Origin: Roseimicrobium gellanilyticum
GTDB taxonomy: Bacteria > Verrucomicrobiota > Verrucomicrobiia > Verrucomicrobiales > Verrucomicrobiaceae
Direction: 5' to 3'
DNA length: 64,000 nt
NCBI RefSeq assembly: GCF_003315205.1
Contig: NZ_QNRR01000006.1
Span: 248,001 to 312,000 of the forward strand
Below are positions 60,941 to 64,000 of the stretch, piece after piece (position 1 is the first letter of the stretch; each line of letters starts with the position of its first letter). The notes beneath the pieces are model-generated. The model searched no databases, had not been told where the DNA came from, and was given only the letters and a program-made list of their open reading frames with translations. Made by a program: the position numbers and the translations under genes.

Positions 60941-62140
60941 CTATTTTGCCGAGTCCGACTCTATGGCGAGCTTCGGCCAGGTCTTCGGGTCAGTGTAGAG
61001 CTTGGGCAGGTCCGCCAGCGTGGGATCCCCTTCCTCTTCGAAGAGGCTGAGCAGCGAGGGATCCGTAGCAGCCATCCCGGCGATACCCTTGGCATGATGT
61101 ACCCGGAAGATCGTACCCCGGTAGAACACACGATTCTTCGGACGCTCCTTCTTGTCCAGCTTCTCAAAGTCAGCGGTGCGATTCCTGTAGTCACCTTCGC
61201 GCAGAGTCGAGAGAAACTCCATGTCCGACACTTGGCCGCCACGCAGTTGGAGCTTCACCTTCTTCTCCCCCATCACATAGTTGATCCGGTACTTGTCCGT
61301 GGTGCCGATGATCACACACTCCACCTCCACTTCAGTCGGATGGTGGGAGAGGTTCGTGATTTCCGCGCCGATCTTCCATTTGTCTTCCGTACGGTTCGAA
61401 GGCGTGGCCAGCATGCGGCAGGTGATGTGGATGTCGGGCAGTTCCTTCGCCGCGTCGCCACTCTTCTCCATTGCCTCCTTCCACAGCCTCGCTTCCTCCT
61501 CCTTGGTCTGCCCCACGCTGTTTCGCGGCCCGCCATCTTCGATTTTTGCCAGCGTTTTCATACCCGACACTTCTCTGTCGATGGCCTTGAGCGTGGCTTG
61601 ATAGGCCTGCTCCCGAGGTGTCAGGGCGGCGGCATCCACGCGCTTCTTTGAGGGACTCACGAGTCGCACATTGGCCACGTCCCGGGAAAAGGCTGGCGCC
61701 TCGGTCACAGGAACAATGTATTCAAAGACCAGCGGCTGTCCTTGTTCGGGTCCGGTGGTGATTTTCCCGGTGAACTTCTGGTCCCCATCGAAAGCCCCAA
61801 GAACCCGGGCTGTACGCCACATTTCCACCAGGGCGCCGGTGGCAGCGGTCCGATGGACCGGACCCACGTCCGGCCGGAACATATCATAGGCCGTATCCAC
61901 CAGGTCCTCCGCACCCGGGCCTCCCTCGACCTGGGATTTCTCCATGTGCCCAAGGATGGTGCGGATCTGCGCAGACACCCGGCCCAGGCCGCCGGGGTCG
62001 GCCTTTGGGGTCAGGCCCAGCGGCTTGAGCTGCGCCGCCAGCGCCTTGGCGGCGGGATAATTCTTGGCCTCAAGAAGCGTGGGCACACTCAATGCTGCGA
62101 TGCAAATGGTGACTGAGGCTGCTCGACGGACGTAATTCAT
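60941..62140 (-). CDS. Exported protein of unknown function
   Basis: A 399-residue protein. A signal peptide (MNYVRRAASVTICIAALSVPTLLEA) is followed by a helical N-terminal part (LAAQLKPLGLTPKADPGGLG), a Lys/Glu-rich segment (QTKEEEARLWKEAMEK) and a beta-rich part (PSNRTEDKWKIGAEITNLSHHPTEVEVECVIIG). The immunoglobulin-like pattern in the last part is suggestive only. The start at 62140 fits the signal; the longer frame to 62290 reaches the clpX start and is not needed. It is divergent from clpX. Verrucomicrobial genomes carry many such exported proteins. No function assigned. Confidence 0.7.
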   Translation of the reverse strand: MNYVRRAASVTICIAALSVPTLLEAKNYPAAKALAAQLKPLGLTPKADPGGLGRVSAQIRTILGHMEKSQVEGGPGAEDLVDTAYDMFRPDVGPVHRTAATGALVEMWRTARVLGAFDGDQKFTGKITTGPEQGQPLVFEYIVPVTEAPAFSRDVANVRLVSPSKKRVDAAALTPREQAYQATLKAIDREVSGMKTLAKIEDGGPRNSVGQTKEEEARLWKEAMEKSGDAAKELPDIHITCRMLATPSNRTEDKWKIGAEITNLSHHPTEVEVECVIIGTTDKYRINYVMGEKKVKLQLRGGQVSDMEFLSTLREGDYRNRTADFEKLDKKERPKNRVFYRGTIFRVHHAKGIAGMAATDPSLLSLFEEEGDPTLADLPKLYTDPKTWPKLAIESDSAK

Positions 62141-62292
62141 GCGCGGTGGTGGGGCCCATTCTGCCTCCCTTCCTACGCGTTTTACCATCCATTTCATTCT
62201 TCCCAGACCTCCTCCCTCGTTCTCCACAAAACGCTTGCGCCTGATACGCGCTCCATGCGACAGTTCCGCAACCCTCATCCCAGCCAGCAAGT

Positions 62293-63573
62293 ATGGCCCG
62301 TGCCTCCAATCTCACCATCTGCTCCTTCTGCGGCAAAAGCCACGCGGAAGTAAAGAAGCTGATCGCCGGGCCCGGCGTGTACATCTGCGACAACTGCATC
62401 GGCGTCTGCAAGTCGATCCTGGACAAGGAAGCCCAACAGGAGGTGGACACCCATCCGCCGCTGGTGGTGCCGCGTCCCTCGGACATCATGGCTGCGCTGG
62501 ATCAGCATGTGATCGGCCAGGCCCACGCGAAGAAGGTGCTCAGCGTGGCGGTGCACAATCACTACAAGCGCATCCTCAGCACCCAGGCGGGTGCCGCCAG
62601 TGCTGGCGCCAAGCCCGCCGCTGTGGCGGACTTCGAAGGCGTGGAAATTGAGAAGAGCAACGTGATGCTGGTGGGCCCCACCGGTTGCGGCAAGACCCTC
62701 CTCGCGAAGACCCTTGCCCGAGTACTCAACGTGCCCTTCAGCATCGCGGACGCCACCACGCTGACCGAGGCCGGCTATGTGGGTGAAGACGTCGAGAACA
62801 TCATCCTGCGCCTCCTTCAGGCTGCAGACTACGATGTGGCCCGCGCCGAGATCGGCATCATCTACGTGGACGAGATCGACAAGATCGGACGCAAGACGGA
62901 AAACGTCAGCATCACCCGCGACGTGAGTGGTGAAGGCGTGCAGCAGGCGCTGCTCAAGATTCTGGAAGGCACCGTCTGCAACGTGCCCCCGCAAGGTGGC
63001 CGCAAGCATCCTCAACAGGAGTACATCCAGGTGAATACGGAGAACATCCTCTTCATCTGCGGTGGTGCCTTTGTCGGGCTGGAGCAGATCATGAAGCGCC
63101 GCCGCGGTGGCAAGGGTCTTGGCTTCAGCGCCGAGCTGCTCAACCGTGAAATGACGGAAGAAACACTCCGCAAGGACGTGGAACCCGAGGATCTGCTCGG
63201 CTTCGGCCTCATCCCCGAGTTCATCGGTCGTCTCCCCGTGGTCGTCGCCATGGAGCAGCTCACCGAGGACGAACTCGTGCGCGTGCTCACCGAGCCGAAG
63301 AACGCCCTCATCAAGCAGTATGCCAAGCTGCTGGGCATGGACGGCGTGGATCTCCAGGTGAACCGCGATGCACTCGGCGCCATGGCGCGTGAAGCGCTGA
63401 AGCGCGGAACAGGCGCCCGTGGTCTCCGCAGCATCCTCGAGCGCATCATGCTCGATGTGATGTATGACATCCCCAGCCGCCGCGACGTGCGCGCCGTGAC
63501 CATCACGGAAGCCGTGGTAAAGGGCGACCGCCCACCGCTGGTGAAGAAGAGCGCTGCAAAGAGTGCGGCATAA
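62293..63573 (+). CDS. clpX: ATP-dependent Clp protease ATP-binding subunit ClpX
   Basis: A 426-residue AAA+ unfoldase that delivers substrates to ClpP. The zinc-binding domain uses Cys10, Cys13, Cys32 and Cys35 ([19 protein letters not shown]). Walker A is GPTGCGKT (128-135), Walker B is IIYVDEID (Asp193, Glu194), the pore loop is GYVGED (161-166), and [15 protein letters not shown] matches the RKH region. KGLGF near 274-278 occupies the IGF-loop position that docks on ClpP. Sensor 2 is [16 protein letters not shown]. No clpP or tig lies alongside; the gene is followed by terminator hairpins. Confidence 0.96.
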   Translation: MARASNLTICSFCGKSHAEVKKLIAGPGVYICDNCIGVCKSILDKEAQQEVDTHPPLVVPRPSDIMAALDQHVIGQAHAKKVLSVAVHNHYKRILSTQAGAASAGAKPAAVADFEGVEIEKSNVMLVGPTGCGKTLLAKTLARVLNVPFSIADATTLTEAGYVGEDVENIILRLLQAADYDVARAEIGIIYVDEIDKIGRKTENVSITRDVSGEGVQQALLKILEGTVCNVPPQGGRKHPQQEYIQVNTENILFICGGAFVGLEQIMKRRRGGKGLGFSAELLNREMTEETLRKDVEPEDLLGFGLIPEFIGRLPVVVAMEQLTEDELVRVLTEPKNALIKQYAKLLGMDGVDLQVNRDALGAMAREALKRGTGARGLRSILERIMLDVMYDIPSRRDVRAVTITEAVVKGDRPPLVKKSAAKSAA

Positions 63574-63578
63574 CGTAG

Positions 63579-63598
63579 AAGGCTTCTCCAGAAGCCTT
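63579..63598 (+). terminator. Hairpin 1 after clpX
   Basis: AAGGCTTCT-CC-AGAAGCCTT is a perfect 9-bp stem with a 2-nt loop, 5 nt after the clpX stop. It is followed by TTTCACG, only a short T-run. It shares the GAAGGCTTCT..AGAAGCCTT core with the larger hairpin at 63695-63728. A further dyad, CACGCG-TTTT-CGCGTG, lies at 63614-63629. Confidence 0.6.
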
Positions 63599-63634
63599 TC
63601 ACGAACACGCTGCCACGCGTTTTCGCGTGACCTC

Positions 63635-63663
63635 AAAAAAAGAGAGGGAACGCATCGTCCCCT
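63635..63663 (-). terminator. Minus-strand terminator with T7 tract
   Basis: On the minus strand a stem (AGGGGACG/CGTTCCCT with one mismatch, loop ATG) is followed by CTC-rich bases and TTTTTTT. It would terminate transcription arriving from the lactonase-like gene at the right edge, after the hairpin at 63695-63728. Confidence 0.5.
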
Positions 63664-63694
63664 CCCTCCGCGAATTGTAGTTCAATCTCTCCAC

Positions 63695-63728
63695 AAAATG
63701 GAAGGCTTCTGGAGAAGCCTTCCATTTT
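63695..63728. terminator. Bidirectional hairpin (16-bp perfect stem)
   Basis: AAAATGGAAGGCTTCT and its exact complement are separated by GG. The stem ends in an A4/T4 tract, so it can act as a terminator in both directions. It lies between convergent clpX and the lactonase-like gene, 6 nt past the latter's stop. Confidence 0.75.
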
Positions 63729-63734
63729 GAGATC

Positions 63735-64000
63735 TCACTTCTGCAGGAAGCGCACGCACACCGGGGCGCCCACATCGAAGGTCTGGCCGGTGGGCTTCAG
63801 CTTCCCGGTTTCCTGGTCGATGCTGAACACGGCGATGGTGCTCGAGTTCTGACCGGCGGTGATGAGCCACTTGCCCGTGGGGTCGATGCCGAAGTTGCGC
63901 GGGATGTTCACACCGGCAGGAGCATTCTCCACATAGGTGAGCTTGCCGGTCGCCGGATCCACTTTGAAGATGGCGATGGTGTCATGGCCGCGGTTGGACA
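63735..64000 (-). CDS. Lactonase-type beta-propeller (6-phosphogluconolactonase-like) protein, partial
   Basis: The visible 88 or so C-terminal residues include NRGHDTIAIFKVDPATGKL, PRNFGIDPTGKWLITAGQNS and TIAVFSIDQETGKLKPTGQT. This is the repeat of the seven-bladed lactonase propeller (Pgl, PF10282-type), ending at VCVRFLQK. The N-terminus lies beyond the right edge. Family members hydrolyse 6-phosphogluconolactone, while many homologues are exported proteins of unknown function. Which applies here cannot be told from the fragment. Confidence 0.8.
   Translation of the reverse strand, partial: SNRGHDTIAIFKVDPATGKLTYVENAPAGVNIPRNFGIDPTGKWLITAGQNSSTIAVFSIDQETGKLKPTGQTFDVGAPVCVRFLQK

Overview
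The window looks like chromosomal DNA from a verrucomicrobial or planctomycete-type bacterium, most likely Verrucomicrobiota (inference). The main reason is five separate pairs of a large DUF1549/DUF1553 'PSD1' protein and a twin-arginine DUF1501 protein. These are signature secreted families of the Planctomycetota-Verrucomicrobiota. Most genes are GC-rich, and many encode exported proteins. No rRNA, tRNA, insertion sequence or CRISPR array was seen, and no gene-free stretch exceeds about 300 bases.

Region 1 (1-11979): the start of a sufC gene behind a Fur/PerR-type regulator, an endonuclease V homologue, and an unusual fusion of an HD-hydrolase with a phosphoribosyltransferase-like domain (1700-4510) that has lower GC than its surroundings. 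Two tandem TonB-dependent receptors of the siderophore type follow, each with a related hairpin downstream, then two small exported proteins and a PQQ-type beta-propeller.

Region 2 (12071-27931): a secreted alpha/beta-hydrolase, a frameshifted coiled-coil protein gene, PSD1/DUF1501 pairs 1 and 2, an SGNH hydrolase, a divergent LysR regulator/flavin-binding protein pair, a three-repeat exported protein and a DUF4291 protein. A perfect 25-bp inverted repeat lies at 21038-21126.

Region 3 (27971-40634, minus strand): BlaI repressor, a BlaR1-like M56 protease fused to a decapeptide-repeat linker and an ExbD/TolR-like domain, a PL10-like pectate lyase, PSD1/DUF1501 pair 3, a XerC/D recombinase and an RND efflux pump with its adaptor.

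Region 4 (40796-55054, plus strand): a sensor kinase with two discoidin-like sensory domains, its NarL-type response regulator, pair 4 (whose PSD1 protein carries the same kind of discoidin-like domain), a sialidase-like protein, a GntR/FCD regulator behind a perfect palindrome, pair 5, and two small paralogous exported proteins.

Region 5 (55111-64000): a minus-strand run of DUF1080, DUF2314-like, SDR, Gfo/Idh/MocA, beta-helix and hypothetical genes. Then come clpX on the plus strand, a cluster of terminator hairpins, and the end of a lactonase-like beta-propeller gene. Overall the region reads as a glycan-degradation and sensing neighbourhood (pectate lyase, sialidase, beta-helix, DUF1080, Gfo/Idh) with its own regulators. 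The most unusual items are the HD-PRTase fusion, the M56-ExbD fusion, and the sensory domain shared between kinase and adjacent PSD1 protein.
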